64,000 bases of DNA. Source: Trametopsis cervina (Eukaryota > Basidiomycota > Agaricomycetes > Polyporales > Irpicaceae). The stretch lies in the NCBI GenBank assembly GCA_022385755.1, contig MU278353.1, positions 234,777 through 298,776 of the forward strand, in the 5' to 3' direction. Positions 12,390 through 26,016 of the stretch are shown here, in pieces. Numbering within the stretch: the stretch's first letter is position 1; each line of letters opens with the position of its first letter. Under the pieces are notes generated by a model. It worked only from the letters and a program-made list of their open reading frames with translations. It was not told the origin of the DNA and searched no databases. Both the position numbers and the translations under genes were made by a program.

Positions 12390-15300
12390 CGCCTATGGGT
12401 TGATCGGCGCCCCGTTCGTTGATGGTGGTAGCACTGGTTCATAACATGTTTCCTCACGGACAGACATGACCTCGAAAAGCACTCTCCCAACAAGCGACGC
12501 GGTACGGGATAGGGGGAGTAATCAGGGAGACAGTTGCGATTGTGACCGGTAGCTTCAACTGTCTCGGAAAGCTCATGCTTGAATTATCTCCGTAAACACA
12601 TCTCGGAGAATGCCGAGAGATCAACCATAACAGATTGCTGTCATCTCTCGGGTTGACTACAGCCACGTTGTCTTCACCGTCACAAATCGCATTATCTTCT
12701 CTTGACCACTCGGATCGAGGGTATGTCTAGACGTAGAGCTGTCTGCAACGGCTTGGGCGAACTGCCAACATGGATACCGCAGTGGACGGGCAAAGTCGCC
12801 AGTGAGAAACCATCTCGGAGAGCACTGACATACTGATTTCTAGTATCAACAGACGAATGGACCAGAAACGCGACCATTTCTGCTGTCATGAACTGCAAGG
12901 ATCTTTTGAATAACCATGGACCCTGATATCGGTGCGCATGCCGTATCAGAGTATGTTTGACCCTTCCGTCGTGTACAAACCTGGGATATGTGCCGCCCTA
13001 TCCGCCCGACAGGGACGGCGACTTCGAATGGGATGCAGACTTCGACGTGCCGGGTGTCTAGGTGCCATGAACCGCGGCTCAAAGAACAGAACATGGCGGT
13101 GGCTGACACACGTCTTCTGCCACGAACGTTACATTTTGCGTACGATGTCGTGATGTCACATTCGGCGAACCTATGATCAGCCACTGCGCTGGTCACATGT
13201 CGTCTCAGCCCTGGTCCTAGACTCGTGCACGAGGAGATCGCATGATCATTCACTGCACCGACAAACAATCTCTTGTTCTATGACTATCGAGGCGACGGCA
13301 ACGGACGCGCTGTACTTACAGCGGTGAGTGTGCTGCTTTTCCTTCAGAGGCAATTCAATCCCACGAGCCGTACAATTTTGCAATAGCGAGCATGACAAGT
13401 TATTCGACATTTCACCACCGCGGAGTTACAGTTCTTCATACGCGCGTGTCGACGACTGTTCGACAAGACATATCATATCCATGCTACGTCAGAGCGGCTG
13501 TGAGGACGTTATAACTGAGCATATGACAGGAAATGCACGGTTTCGTTGAGATCATATCACCTCCGATACGACAGTGCGAATGCATTCGCCGGATGATATG
13601 TATTCTGCAGTTCAGAGTTGCCCCGGTGAGAGCATCCATGGTCTCTGAATACCCTTTTGCATTCTGCTAACCGATCAGACCGAACGTCACTGTTTGCAGC
13701 CCTGGTAGCACAAGCAATCAGAAAATGGGGCCGCTGGCATCGAGGCATACTGTCCAATCTGCATACCATTGCCTTTTACATTCCGGGTGTATAGACCGTG
13801 GTGCGTCCGGAGAGTCTTGGTTATACCTCGAACGCGTCTAGTCTGTGTCATCGCGATCCGGTGGCCCTACTCGTGGTGGCCAAACACATCAGAAAGTGCA
13901 CCGTGTACAGAACATTCCTGGTAATGGCATTGTGTGTCTGAAGCGCAGAAATAGCTTCCGAGAGCTGCGCAGGTTCTACCGTACGGAGCCGAACTCGAAC
14001 ACCAGTGCATGGACTGTTGTACAAGCACGAAGTATCATGTGCACCTATCTTGGTAAGATCTCTAGGCACACACGTAGCATTTGTGCCATTGTCATTGCAT
14101 TCTACATACAGTACAGCGGAACGCGCCGAACAGCGAGACGATCGACATCGAATTCTTGTACGAGACGGTCAGCATAAGCCGTACACACGGAGAATATCAG
14201 GTAATGCAGTGGAATCTATTCTGAGGCGGTCGAAACGTGGCTGATGGAGGACTGACTGTTGCGTGCGGTACAGTAATCTACGATCAGGAGAGGAAGGTCT
14301 GTTATGATGACATTCATGATCACAGCCCAGTACGCCCGCTTTCCCCAAAAGGTGGTATGCATTCCTGCCAATCGCGCCGTACAGGTTAGGACCAACGGGA
14401 AGAGCCACGGACGAGGGATACACAGCCAGACACCATCGACGAGGTGCAGCTAAACCCCAGTATTCTCCCGAAATACGAAATCTGATTAGGATAGTCGCGT
14501 GGATGACCCGCCTATTGTTCGAAAATCGCTCTTAAAGATCTCGATCAGCGTAACGTCCAGTGTCGACCACTCGTTCTACTCCGCGCGATGGTCGTAGAAG
14601 TCGCGAAGTCCAGCGGCATGCACCAACGGCAGACTCCAAAGTGCCGCACGGAGATAGATTTGTCGGCTATGCCAAAATCGCGATGCTAGAAGCCCGCAAC
14701 TGCCCTCGAGAGTCCGCTGCATCTGAACCCTCCTGGACGACGGCGCATCATGAATGATGGGTGGCGCGCGAAACCTAGTTGTGGTAGTGGTGTCTTTGTG
14801 GGTCCAGGTTGGCGAAGTTGTGTAGTGGTAGGACGGCCACGCGCATAACGGTTTCGATGGCGCAGGGGACAGGCAAGCAGAAAACAAAGGGACCAACCTT
14901 CAACGTTGTGAGAGCCAGAAGAGGGTAATTCTGAGAAAATGAGTCGCGCCATAAACACCAGCAATGCATAAGCTGACCTTCTGGCGACGCGGTAATCATG
15001 GCTATGAGCGATTTTTTGAGGAAAAATGGTGCAATCGCGAATGATGACCTAAACAAGCAGCAAAAAATAGCCCAGCGTTACGGGCTCAATTTCACGCATT
15101 GCATAGTTGGAAAAGACGGATGTATCAATGTGAAGCGGCGTTGGGCTGTCTCCACGAGCGAGCCGCATCATCATCCCGAGCTACGGCCGATGTCCCAATG
15201 AAATGCCACGTACTGTCGTGGCTATGATGCCGATCTTCCATTGATGACAGCCGCCTAGAACTGCATCGACAAAGTCCGGTATGTGATAAATGCTGCACGC

Positions 15301-18040
15301 CCCCGTCATATGTAAACATGACTGCTTGTCTAAGTTCTGGGGACCATGCCGCAACTAAATGCTCCGATGGCAATGCTTCCGGGTGTTCAATGCGTTCTAG
15401 GGTTCATTTGCGTGAGACAGAACCGTACCAGACCGTACCTCTGTGTTAGCTAATGCTGTGGAGAGCTTACTACTGGAAAAACGACATCACCTCGCACAGA
15501 TCAAGCATTGGTGGCAAAGCAAATTGCCACCCTCACATAATTTGTCGATATGCTCGGAGTGCTTGTCTGCCGTTTTGTTCAAAGCAGTAAGTAGAGTCCT
15601 CTGACACGTTGTCGGGGCGGCCTATGGAGGTCATACAAACCTCGGAACCCATTTCCGCCCTAGGGCGACTAATCACCGTCAGCGGTACAAGAGTCTGGAA
15701 GATAAGAAGTGTGTAAATAGGCAAAACGGCGAGAGATTGCTGGGATCCTTACCTGCACTATGATCGACGAGTGTTTCTGATTGTTACCGCTTGAGGCTTG
15801 CAATCAACGCATGTACGTGAGGTTTCGGCCATGTGGGATGAACGCCTACAAAAGCAGGTTATTCGCTTATTCACTTTGTATGACCCGTCACCACGGCTAC
15901 AGCTTCTAAATGGTACTTCTGCTCGTCGAGAGATCCCGGAGAGATGAGCCTGTACTTCCTGAAGCTGTCATGATAAGGTTGGTGCATCTACTCCTAACGT
16001 GTTGAGCTCCGCTAGAAGAAAATGGCGAGTGCCGCCTGCAAATGCGAAGACAAAACCGAACCAGGGTGAACACAGGCGCTGTGCCTCTCATGATGGACGG
16101 AGATTTGGTGTCATTGCAGTCTAATGATATATCATTGGATGAGTGCGTCTCGTCGGGATCCCAGGAGACATTATTCACCATCAAACGGTGGCCCTTGATT
16201 CTGTTGAAGATTTCGCGAGCGCGAGTTGATGAGTGTCCGGCTTCCTGTAGAAGGACTTTTGACTGATTATCCGACGAATTGAGGACAATGTACCGTTGAC
16301 ATAACAAACACAAGTCTGCCTCGGGTTTCACGAACTCGGTATGTCGAGAACGCGATCTCGCGGGTGACGGAATATCAGAAGGTGAGCGTGCTGGTTATTT
16401 ACGAGACGCATGGTATGTATGTGGAGGTTTACGGAAGACCAGATGTTGTGTTATTCTGACTTTTGTGCAAGGTAGGTGGTTTGGCTGAACGAAGGAGCCG
16501 TGCTTTCCCATTGATGCCCACTGTGACCACCAACGCACGTGACTAGGAGTAACTGATTTTGCTTGGAGGCATCTACCTCTCACCGATTCTCTACGTCTAC
16601 AATCTACATCGTTGCCCGCCGGTCGACTTTGCTCCTTGCGGAGGGTCATTCTGACCACGAGGCTTCGTATTATCTTCGATTGGCACGGCGTATCGCATGC
16701 GACAGAGGCCGTCTTGCGGCGACACTGGGCGGAGACCTTGTATTAGGCCGCGCAAGTGAGTTGATAAAGCCATATATGGCGGTGATTACCTGCTCATTAC
16801 TCTACGACCCTGCTCGAACGCTGCCTGTCGGAGCGTGCAGTGGGTATTTTCAATTAGGGGAGGGGAAATAGTCATTTTTGTGGCGTTCCAAATCTCCCAG
16901 GCGCTGAGATCAAGCGTCGTAATATCCGGATGCCTGCCGCAGTCTTGTGCTGCGGTGGGAGGGAACTGGAGAACTAACCACCCTCTGCGATCATGGATAC
17001 ATAGACCATTCTCCAAGCGCGGCACCAGGCAACGCAGATATTAAGCACCTGGTATGTGTACGTCACCTGTTATTCAAAACAGTCACCCTCCAAGGTTATG
17101 GATTTCAACACAGTGATCGACTCAGTGCTCGATTCGTTAACGCTGAGACCGAGGTCGTCCCAGGCCATGCGTTATGCACGGGGATCGTCGGACGACCATC
17201 ACTTAATACAGATGAAACAGTTTCCTGCCAGTTGTGCTGTTGACGGGGACATACGGAACGAGGGTGTTGACCTGAAGCTGGAACTCGACTTACAATCTCG
17301 CTGTAATCAGCCGTCTACCAAGGTAACCCCGAAGTACAACGAACGGTCATCTCGCAAAGTGGACCCTGTCCCTGTCTTCGTGGCGCGTGCGGGCCCAGAT
17401 CCTATTCAAGCTTTACAGCACAGCAGACACGTAGTCGTGGCGTGGGCATAGGCTAGTACTACCTTAGCGAGGTCGGGTTGCTCAAGCGATGTATATCCAT
17501 TCAGTCAGTATGCTCCCATCCGACTTACTCCAGTTCAATGCACAGGTGAGTTGATCAACGGGCGGAGGTGTTGCGAATCAGAACCTTGTTTTCAACGCCA
17601 ATGATATGGAAGTCTGGTTCCGCAAATCTCGCTTGAGCGTCAGCGTCGTTTTGGGCCGCATCAACCACTCCAGTGATGTTCATTTTCGCCTTCCTCCGTT
17701 ATGGCTCCGCGCGTTTCCTGATGACCTGCAGTGATGTCTGCTTCCGTACAGTTTGCACGGTATGTTTGGGTTTGCACCCACGATGCATCAGTTAGCCTTC
17801 CAGAAGCAGGGGTGCTTATTCGAAAGTCGAAAAAGCGCCTGGTGCATCATGTCATCCCAAGGTCCACCTCACAACCATGAGCTGTTGCGAGTCTTGTCAT
17901 GTTTCCGCGACGCTCATTGCTCGGACTACAAATAGGCCATGTTTCGAGTCATCTTACTCCCCACGGCTACCCTCCACTATCCCCGGGACTCTGTGCGCAT
18001 TCCCCGCACTACACCTCGTACCCGCAAATCCTACCCTTAA
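12390..18040. other. 5.6-kb stretch without a supportable gene
   Basis: Many short frames, none with a domain I can name. The minus strand between about 13.9 and 16.3 kb contains isolated hydrophobic pieces. One, near 14.3 kb, reads WGKRAYWAVIMNVIITDLP; another, near 15.7 kb, reads PIYTLLIFQTLVPLTV. These could be relics of a membrane-protein gene such as another DUF6533 copy. I could not link them through splice sites, so no gene is called. Confidence 0.5.
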
Positions 18041-18046
18041 TACACC

Positions 18047-20095
18047 ATGTCCACCACCACTCCACGTCGCACCCTCCACCTCATGAAAACCCCTATCTTC
18101 AATGTATCGACACACGCTATGTCTCGTGCACAGAAGACTGCCCTTGCATACCAAAGAGCAAGGGCCACAGTACGAGCGTACGGTATGTCCTCCGCACGTC
18201 GGTGTCCTAATCAAATTTAAATTGATCCGCCCATCAGCCTTAACCATGGACGATGTGTTGACCCTGTCTCCCAAATTTTGGGAGCTCCATCAAGATCCCT
18301 TAATGGCGCTGGACGGTAGCGCCATGACATTAGTGACGATACAAGTCAATCTTACATGTGGTACAATTGCCCGTCATGCTGTTCACCGGCCAGAGCTTGT
18401 ATCGCTTGTCGAGGACTTGCTTGCATACCGGAAGCAGTGGGTGGCAAATCTATCAGGGTCTGGATTACCCTCTTACCGATATCATTGACAGCGGACAGTT
18501 CCTTATGACAGAGGTTGGACACGGCCTCGACATCGGCAATATGGAGACAACAGCCCGACTCCTGCCATCAGGCGAGTTCATCCTTAACACCCCTACGCCC
18601 GCCGCTGCCAAGTCAGTATTTGATTGTCATAGGCTATCACGACGCTCATAACATTGCATAGGTTCATGCCGCCCACAGTGCCGGCTGGTCTTCCCGCAGT
18701 CGGAGTTGTTTGGGCGCGACTCCTCGTTGGTAAAGAAGATCGTGGGGTCAGGTCGTTCCTCGTGCCGTTGAACGACGGAAAACAAATGTGTGCGGGGGTC
18801 AAGTGCAGGTATGTCTCTCATGACAGGCCACACAATGTCGCTCATCACTCTATAGACTCCTTCCGGAACGTGGGGGACCCAACCCTGTGAACCACTCTCT
18901 CACGTCTTTCCACAACGTTGTACTCCCGCACGATGCGATATTAGGATCTATCGAAGTTGCCGCAAACCCGAAACAGGCCCTGAATCAATCAATATGGCGT
19001 GTAGTCACCGGCACGCTGGCTATTGGGAGTCTCGCCCTCCCAATCATGAAGTCCTACGCCACCATCGGCGCAATGTACAGTCTTCGCAGACACGTCGGCA
19101 GTCCCGAGAAGAGGGTCCCTATCATGCATTTCCGCACGCAACAGATCCCCATCTTGACACTCACTGCGCAAATCTACGTGATGGAAGCATTGGTCCAGTG
19201 GTGTCAGGCCATCTTCGCAGACGCAACCGTAGATTCACGTGTTCGGCATGCCATTGCTGGGATCCTGAAGACGACCATCGTCGCGCATTCGAACGCAGCA
19301 GGTATCGCCATCTCGGATCGGTGCGGCGTCCAGGGTCTGTTCGCACACAACCAAATGACCACGATGCATGTAAGACATCATCACGACCTGTCCGTATACT
19401 GTAGGCTCACTATTTCCGCCATAGAACGAGACGCGAGGTATCGCCATCGCCGAGGGCGATGTTCTGGTCCTTTCTATCAGTGCGTTCATGTGCGCTGTCC
19501 TCGGGAGCGTAAACAACTGACAATGACGAATATAGAACTTGCGACCGAGATGCTCCAGGGACGTTACAGGGTTCCCGCGCCGAAAGACCCTCACAGCCTC
19601 CTGGCTCGCCATGAAGCGGGTCTGTTTGAAGAGAGTCGCGCTGTCCTGGGGGCTACCACACATCACCGAAGTACCGACGTCAACCGCCTCGTGCTCCCCC
19701 AATGTCAAAACATCATCGAAGCCATGGGGCATCGCATGGCTTATGATGCCGCAGTCGCTGCGGGCGTACAACAGAATCTCATCGACCTTTACGTCGCGAG
19801 TGTCGTAAAGCTCGATGCAGCGTGGTACAGCGAAAACGCCGGTTTCGGCCGCCGAGCACTTGCAGAGCTCGAGACAAAATCACTGGATGCGGTTCTTCCG
19901 CAACTGGGCACCCTTATTCGCAAAATGGGCATCGAGCCCTGGATCACCTCGAAAATCGTTTCCGACGAGCGCTGGAACACTTTCGTAGACTCCTTTGAGG
20001 TCTTCGAAGGCAACGGTCGATTCGAGATGCTCCACACCCCTCCAGATGTCAAAAACGTGCAACCCGGACCTGAGATCGTTAGATCTCACCTCTGA
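18047..20095 (+). CDS. acyl-CoA oxidase (peroxisomal beta-oxidation)
   Basis: FAD-dependent oxidation of acyl-CoA to trans-2-enoyl-CoA, first step of peroxisomal beta-oxidation. From ATG 18047 the exons join in frame: ...RAYGLTMDDV, then ...LLAYRKHGQFLMTEVGHGLD, the Q-[FL]-x-TE-x-GHG-x-D flavin/substrate motif of the family, then TPAAAKFMPPTVPAG, RLLPERGGPNPVNHSLTSFH, and VLSIKLATEMLQG. Introns lie near 18.18-18.24, 18.44-18.49, 18.61-18.66, 18.81-18.86, 19.37-19.43 and 19.49-19.54 kb. The C-terminal half is helical, with the conserved Y-x3-R-x-VGSPE(K/R)-type segment seen as YSLRRHVGSPEKR. The protein ends in Ser-His-Leu, which fits the relaxed PTS1 peroxisome signal. Complete, about 600 residues; stop TGA 20093-20095. 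The N-terminal exon is less conserved and its start is less certain. Confidence 0.9.
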
Positions 20096-21101
20096 GAGAT
20101 CCTTCCATACGCACTGCCTTCCTTCTCGCCCCAACCTCGACTACCATATGCGCTATCGCATCGGAGACTTTTGCCTACTATCTTGATTTACCTGCTGTGA
20201 CACCGTCAGATCGTGCTATTCTGCTATCTGGAACTCTATTGGATAATTATGATACTAATATACTCGAGTAATACTGTATAAACACCATGTAATAATGACC
20301 TTACGCTTATCACGAGAGAATTAGAGTTGTTTATCATTTCGTCTACCTGTCTGTCCGCTGTCCCCATATGTGACAATGTGGTCTGTGTAACTCGTGTCCG
20401 GGTTGACTTGTGGTACACCACACTGACTGCGCGTGTTATTGGTGACCTAGGATGCGAAGCATAACATGTGTATTGTAATCTCACAATGACGGAAGGGGTG
20501 ATGATTGCGCGCAGTACGCATCGTGTCCCGCGGTACGTCAGGCGTTGCAGATAGAGTCTCGGCGGGGCACCCTGCAGCTTGTGCGATGCCACCGGTACCA
20601 GTAGGCGAGCTAAGCCCTCGTGGGGAGCGTTCATACATTGTACCATTACTCGCATGTGATGAGAGCGAAGATCTCACCGACCTGGTAGAACACGTTGCGG
20701 AACATGATCTATCTCATTCATGGGATTGTTGTCTGAAGGTGCAAAGCTACCTCCGAACGCCTTCGCTTGCAGCAATCTTCCTACTCGGCTTCACGCTCTG
20801 ACATGAATGATAGGCACCGGGGACTTCGAGGAAGAACCTTGTTTAAGCATGCACCAGCTTTCGGCTGCCCAGCGATTGTCGGTTTGTCGCCGTGCGAGCG
20901 GAGGCACGAGCAAAATTCCGGTGGGCCCCTATTACTCAATGCTTAGTATGACTGTCTGTGACCCTACCGATGAGGTGCCGCGTTTCTAGGCATTCACACA
21001 TGGAGAAGGTTATGATGCGTAATCGCGGGACGTGCGATCCCTAGTCTTTTGAACACGTACACAGGAATACAAAGCAACGAAAACAAATGTGAACCGAAGA
21101 T
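20096..21101. other. intergenic, 3' flanks of convergent genes
   Basis: Convergent 3' regions of the acyl-CoA oxidase (+) and RPS2 (-). A 98-codon plus-strand frame at about 20.5-20.8 kb has no recognisable features and is not called. Confidence 0.5.
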
Positions 21102-21980
21102 CTAGTACGTCTTCTTGCCGGCCGCAAGCTGCAAATGCGCACTGTGCTCGTCGTAAGGGAACCTCGAGACAGGAATTTCGCGCCAGAGATCGGGAGTGAG
21201 GAATGAGTAGGTTCTGGTGATCTGCAAGGGAATGAATGGGCTGTGCGACGGACTGACAATATACTATACATACCGCAACAAAAGTAGCCTTCAAGAAGTT
21301 ACCCATTGTCGCCGTTGAACCCTTCGACTGTGTGTAACAGTCCTCAACACCGGCAAGCTGCAGCAATCGTTTCGACGCGGGGGCAGCGACGAGACCGGTA
21401 CCGCGGGGTGCAGGGATAAGACGGCACATAACCGAACCGACTTTGCCGCTGACTTTCGAGGGAACTGTGTGAGGTTCACCGAGAGCGGCACCCCAGTATC
21501 CTCTCCTGACGGGGATGACGGAGAGCTTGGCGAGAATGATGGCACCACGGATGGCGGTAGCAACTTCCTTGGCGCACTTAACTCCAAGACCGACGTGACC
21601 GTCGAAGTCTCCGATCGCAACGAATGCCTTGAAGCGGGTACGCTGACCGGCACGAGTCTGCTTTTGTACGGGCATAATCTTCATGACCTCGTCCTTGAGC
21701 TTCGGCAAGAAGAAATCAACGATCTGGAACTCCTTGACTGGGAGCGAGAACAGGTAAATCTCCTCCATGGACTTGATCTTTCCATCCTTTACAAGACGGC
21801 CGAGTTTGGTGACGGGAACCCTGAATCCACTTCAGCACGAATGAAGTAATCGGTTGTCCCCTGAACATACCACTCCTTCTCCTCGTCCTTGCGACCACCG
21901 CGGCGAGGTCCCCTACGGCCACGGCCTCTGTCACCACGCCCACGTCCAAATCCACCGCGTCCGCGTCCAGCGTCAGCCAT
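21102..21980 (-). CDS. RPS2: 40S ribosomal protein S2 (uS5)
   Basis: Structural protein of the small ribosomal subunit. It has an N-terminal Arg/Gly-rich tail ([20 protein letters not shown]) as in eukaryotic S2, then the S5 domain with [40 protein letters not shown] and the [16 protein letters not shown] helix, ending ...[11 protein letters not shown]. Two introns (50 and 52 nt) are well defined. The first joins EKEW to VPVTKLGRL, the second joins KATFVA to [13 protein letters not shown]. The spliced length is 258 residues plus stop, normal for fungi. It is divergently transcribed from the Na+/H+ antiporter across 458 bp, so the two may share a promoter region. Intact and surely functional. 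Confidence 0.97.
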
Positions 21981-22438
21981 TGAAGTTTCAGGTGCTAGTT
22001 ACTGAGAAAGCAATGAGCGTGGTTCAGCGCAGCCCTTGCAATGTGAGATGAGTACTGCACGATCCAAACCTGCATCCGTAGCCTGATGGAGCCATCCATC
22101 TTGCTCCCATGCAAATTTGGCTACAAAACTCAGGATACAGGCCTGGATACGTCTGTACTATGCAATAGCAGCGGTCCGAGGGCAAATAGATACTCACGTC
22201 TTGAGGTATGTCGGTGTCGGGCTCGTTGTCGATCCCACTTGCACGTACTGTACCCTCAGATTGTCCACAGGGACCCCGAATCAGAGTATCATGTGACATG
22301 GACCCCGATGCACCCGATACTTGAGCGCTTCCAAATTATCCGCAAGTCAACTGTCTACTTCACTTCACGCTGGTTGCTCCCGACATTCATCTCCTCGCGC
22401 AACTGCGGTGATTTCTGTATAACGAAACCTAGACAAGA
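21981..22438. promoter_or_regulatory. shared divergent promoter region
   Basis: 458 bp separate the start codons of RPS2 (-) and the antiporter (+). No clear TATA box or known operator was seen; ribosomal-protein promoters are commonly TATA-poor. Confidence 0.4.
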
Positions 22439-24972
22439 ATGGGATGGCAATTAGAGCTGCTGGAAGTCCGTGTTGCACTGCACTCCACATACGGCTCACA
22501 AACTCGCTCGATGTATTGTAGGTCACCGGCCCTTCGTTGGCCTATATAGTTTTGGGAGGCTTTGTAGTAGCAGTGAGTCACTAGGATCGACGTCTTATTA
22601 TTGAGCCTTTGCAATCATTCGTCTTGATAATAAATAGTGGCATCATTCCTTGAGCAGGTGCTGACTTTGATTCTAGTTTAGTATGATATCGCTACTGGTC
22701 AAGGAGAAGGTGCACAGATAAGCCCCATATATCACTAACATTTCAGGGCCTTATATATCTACAGTTCTACATCAGTGAAGTAGTGCTCGGTACAGCATTC
22801 GGGGTGCTCATGGGGCCTTACTGTGCCGGTATCTTCGATCCGCGCTCATGGGGCGACCAGACTCAACAAATAACACTTGAAGTAACACGGGTTGTACTTG
22901 CGACTGGCCTATTTGCCATCGGCGTTGAGCTTCCACAGTCGTACATGGCCGACCACGCCAAGGGTTTGCTCGTTATGGTCGTACCGACCATGGCGTTTGG
23001 TTGGGTTGTTGTCGCAGGCAAGTACCTGCTCGTACCACATGCGTACACACTACTAACTGTTGTACTCAGTGGTCATCTATGGCATATTCGGACCATTAAA
23101 CTATATCTCTGCGCTCGCGGTGGCTGCTTGTCTCACTCCGACTGACCCTATTATCAGTGCCGCCATCGTGGGTGCGCACAGTGGAAAGTGTACGCCTTCT
23201 GTAATCTAAATTCCTTCCTAGGTGGGCGTTATGCGCTGAAGCACGTGCCAACCAATCTTAGACGTATTTTGGCCGCAGAATCCGCGGCCAACGATGGCAT
23301 GGCCTATCCGTTTCTGAGCATATCCATCTATCTCACTGTTGAGACCTCTCGACGGGTTGCTATCGCTAAATGGTTCCTCGTGGGATGGCTCTGTGAGTAT
23401 TTTTTAGAATATCACGAAATTCTGAACGTAGTTTTGATATGGCTTCAGACGAGGTCATCCTGGGGACCGTCCTTGGCGCTGTGATGGGTAAGTACGATGT
23501 GATCGTTTGTTCCACTAGGGGCTTGCAGCTCATTTTCGGCGTCAGGTCTTGGTTTCGCGAAGTTAATGAAGTTTTCGCATAAGCATGGTTTTATTGACAG
23601 GGAGTCCTACGTTGCTCAGTTTCTCGCGTTGGCGCTGTTCACTATCGGGGTAGCCAGCTCTTTGGGTACTGATGACTTGCTCGCTGCTTTTGCTGCAGGT
23701 GCGTTCTCTCACCCTCTTGAAGCGCCTTTCCAATGGCTCTTTCGCAGGCACGGCTGTCTCATGGGACGGACATTTCAACATACAAATTGAGAACGAAGTA
23801 TTCTCATCAGTGATAGATCTTGTCCTCAACTGCGGCTGTTTCATCTACATAGGCGCATGGCTGCCGTTCACTGAGTTCAATTCTCCCGAGCTGGGGATCA
23901 CGCCTTGGCGTCTCGTCGTTTTATTCCTTGCCATACTCGTCATTCGTCGCATCCCTGCGCTCTTGATCTTGTACCATTGGATACCCGAGATCTCGGGGTG
24001 GAGAGAAGCTCTATTTTCCGGCCATTTCGGTACGCCATCTCTTGTGTGCTCAGATATTATCGCTGAGGCTCATCCATTTGCCAGGTCCTGTATGTAACCC
24101 AGATCGCGTGTACATCGTTCAGGATCTCATCTTTTTCTCGCTTTCAGATGGGCGTTGGAGCGGTATTCGTATCGACGCTGGCGCTGACGCGCCTACCGGT
24201 ACCTCACTCTCCACCTCAGAACCAACAGGAATACCTAGCAGCAAGCCTTCAGATCATCGTCTCTTTTGTCGTACTCTGTTCAATCTTGATCCGTAAGTTT
24301 GATAGGATCTGACAACATAGTCTACACACCTAAAGTGACATGTAGATGGCCTTTCGATCCCCTTCCTGTCCTTCGGTCGCCGCCTCCACTCACAGACTGT
24401 TTCTCTCACACGCACCCTGACCGCGCGGAACAACACCATGCCAGAATGGCTTCTCGGGACGCGTCGAATGCCAGCAGACGCCTCCCGTACATTCAGCGCC
24501 ACGGGCCCCGTTCTGCAACCTGACATGGAGGCTGGCGCTCGGAAGCCAGCGGAGAGTGGTCATGTCCATTCTGCAGCAGATGCCGATGTCCCTGTTGTAT
24601 CGCAGGATGACCTGGAAGGCCATACTGCTCATCTGGGCGAAGCGTCCTTCCTCCAGAGCGGAGGCCGTACCCGAGAGAGCTCTCTCAGGCGTCGCTACAC
24701 TGACACTATAGCAACTCCCATTGCTGAAATCGGTGTGCAGGTATGTTGACCTATACACAAGAAAGGTGGTGCTTACTTATATCGCCTATTCCCAGCGTTC
24801 CAACACAAATCACGAAACCACAGAAGCCAGTACGCTGCAAGAGCGACTTGCAACAATTCGCGATGATACTATTTCTAAGAACCAGGCGCACAGTCATGCA
24901 GACGAGGTGGACCGGCCGCCCTCGGGAGTGCAGACACCTGTCAAGAGCGTTCGGTTCCCCTCGGCCCAATAA
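22439..24972 (+). CDS. plasma-membrane Na+/H+ antiporter (NHA1-like, CPA family)
   Basis: Alkali-cation/proton exchanger for salt and pH homeostasis, with about 12 membrane helices and a cytosolic tail. The start is inferred at ATG 22439. A short first exon (MGWQLELLE) joins VTGPSLAYIVLGGFVVA, then FSMISLLVKEK, then FYISEVVLGTAFGVLMGP, reproducing the conserved NHA1 N-terminus. Later: LTPTDPIISAAIVGGRYA, the AAESAANDGMAYPFL stretch with the ion-binding Asn-Asp pair, and GTDDLLAAFAAG followed by a join to TAVSWDGHFN. The C-terminal tail (from about 24.4 kb) is hydrophilic and Ser/Thr-rich, as in NHA1. A last intron at about 24.74-24.80 kb leads to the stop at 24972. About nine short introns; the 24.03-24.15 kb joins are approximate. 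The short tail compared with yeast NHA1 is common in basidiomycetes. Confidence 0.92.
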
Positions 24973-25270
24973 CGTTTGTGGATAGGCCCTTGTGGCCGCA
25001 AGGGAGTCGTCGTGGTCCGTCTGCGGCGCTGTCTGTGTCGATTGTTCTCAAAGACACGAGCGAGAGGGACATGGGACACATTATCATTCATACATCCTCC
25101 GTCATCTATTAGATTACTAGAAGTTGCGGATGTTGTTCATGTGTCTATACCAATGGCAATCCTTTGGGAAAGTATAGCATTTTCTGTCTGTGTCCGTGTG
25201 ATCATTGATTTTGTGCCCCAATAGAACTACCGCTCATATCATTACTTGTTCGCATCTGAAAGCATCCTTG

Positions 25271-26016
25271 TTATCCCGCAGCATGCGACGCACCCAAGGA
25301 CACAACCGCAGCACGATATACACGGGCAGCATCTGTGGCCGAACAATCAGCCTCCATACTCAATGGATAAATACGACATCCTACGCACAGCAAGCTGTAT
25401 AACTCGGTCACGATTGGGATGTAAAGCCTCTTGCGTTCATAGTGCTCGGTCGACATGCGGAAGCCGGCGTTGGGGCCCTCTGTCGTATGCGCGAAGGTGT
25501 GCATGGGTGAGTGCTGCTCGGAGGGGAATTGTGTATCCTGAGCACTAAAACCGGGGTTGAAAGACATGCCCGGAACAGGCTCTGGCTGTTGGTTGGTCAC
25601 TGGGACGCCCGCGGGCTTCGTATCTGTACACACAAAACACATGCGACATCAGCTCTTTTGCGCGAGTATGGTATAACTACACAACACAGCTCACGTTGCT
25701 TCGCATCCGAGGCCACAGCTTCACATGCGCAAATTTGTCAGTCTCCAGGGAAGGCGGATGAATGAGGATGTATGATCTCACATGAGTACGCAGGGGGCGG
25801 CGGGTGCTGATGTTCGACGCCGAGCGCGGTTTGGCGTGTATGCGCGGCGGGGAACCGGGCGGCGATTCGCGCACGGAACTCCCTCTCGTAGTTGTCGAAT
25901 TGACTGAGACCACCTTCCATCGACGGAGGGCCAAAGACCGAGGATTGGTGTCCGACGGTGGTTATGGTCGTCTCGCGGTACAAGACGTGGGCAGGCATGC
26001 CTAGTCCCGCTGACAT
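25271..26016 (-). CDS. hypothetical protein with PPxY motif
   Basis: Not recognised. From ATG 26016 a first exon of about 78 codons ends in a proline run with PPPPAYS, a WW-domain-binding PPxY-like motif. A GTGAGA...ACAG intron (about 25.64-25.78 kb) then joins YTKPAGVPVTNQQPEPVPGM in frame, continuing to a stop at 25271-25273. The composition (Pro, Gln, Ser, acidic) is that of a disordered cytosolic protein. It lies between the antiporter and the left end of the DNA transposon. The last 45 codons look less protein-like, so the true 3' end may be earlier or in another exon. Confidence 0.35.

Noticed and set aside
17100..17460. Minus-strand stretch reading RSLYFGVTLV, reminiscent of a DUF6533 exon
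   Set aside because: Too short, and the flanking sequence could not be joined to any other family exon.
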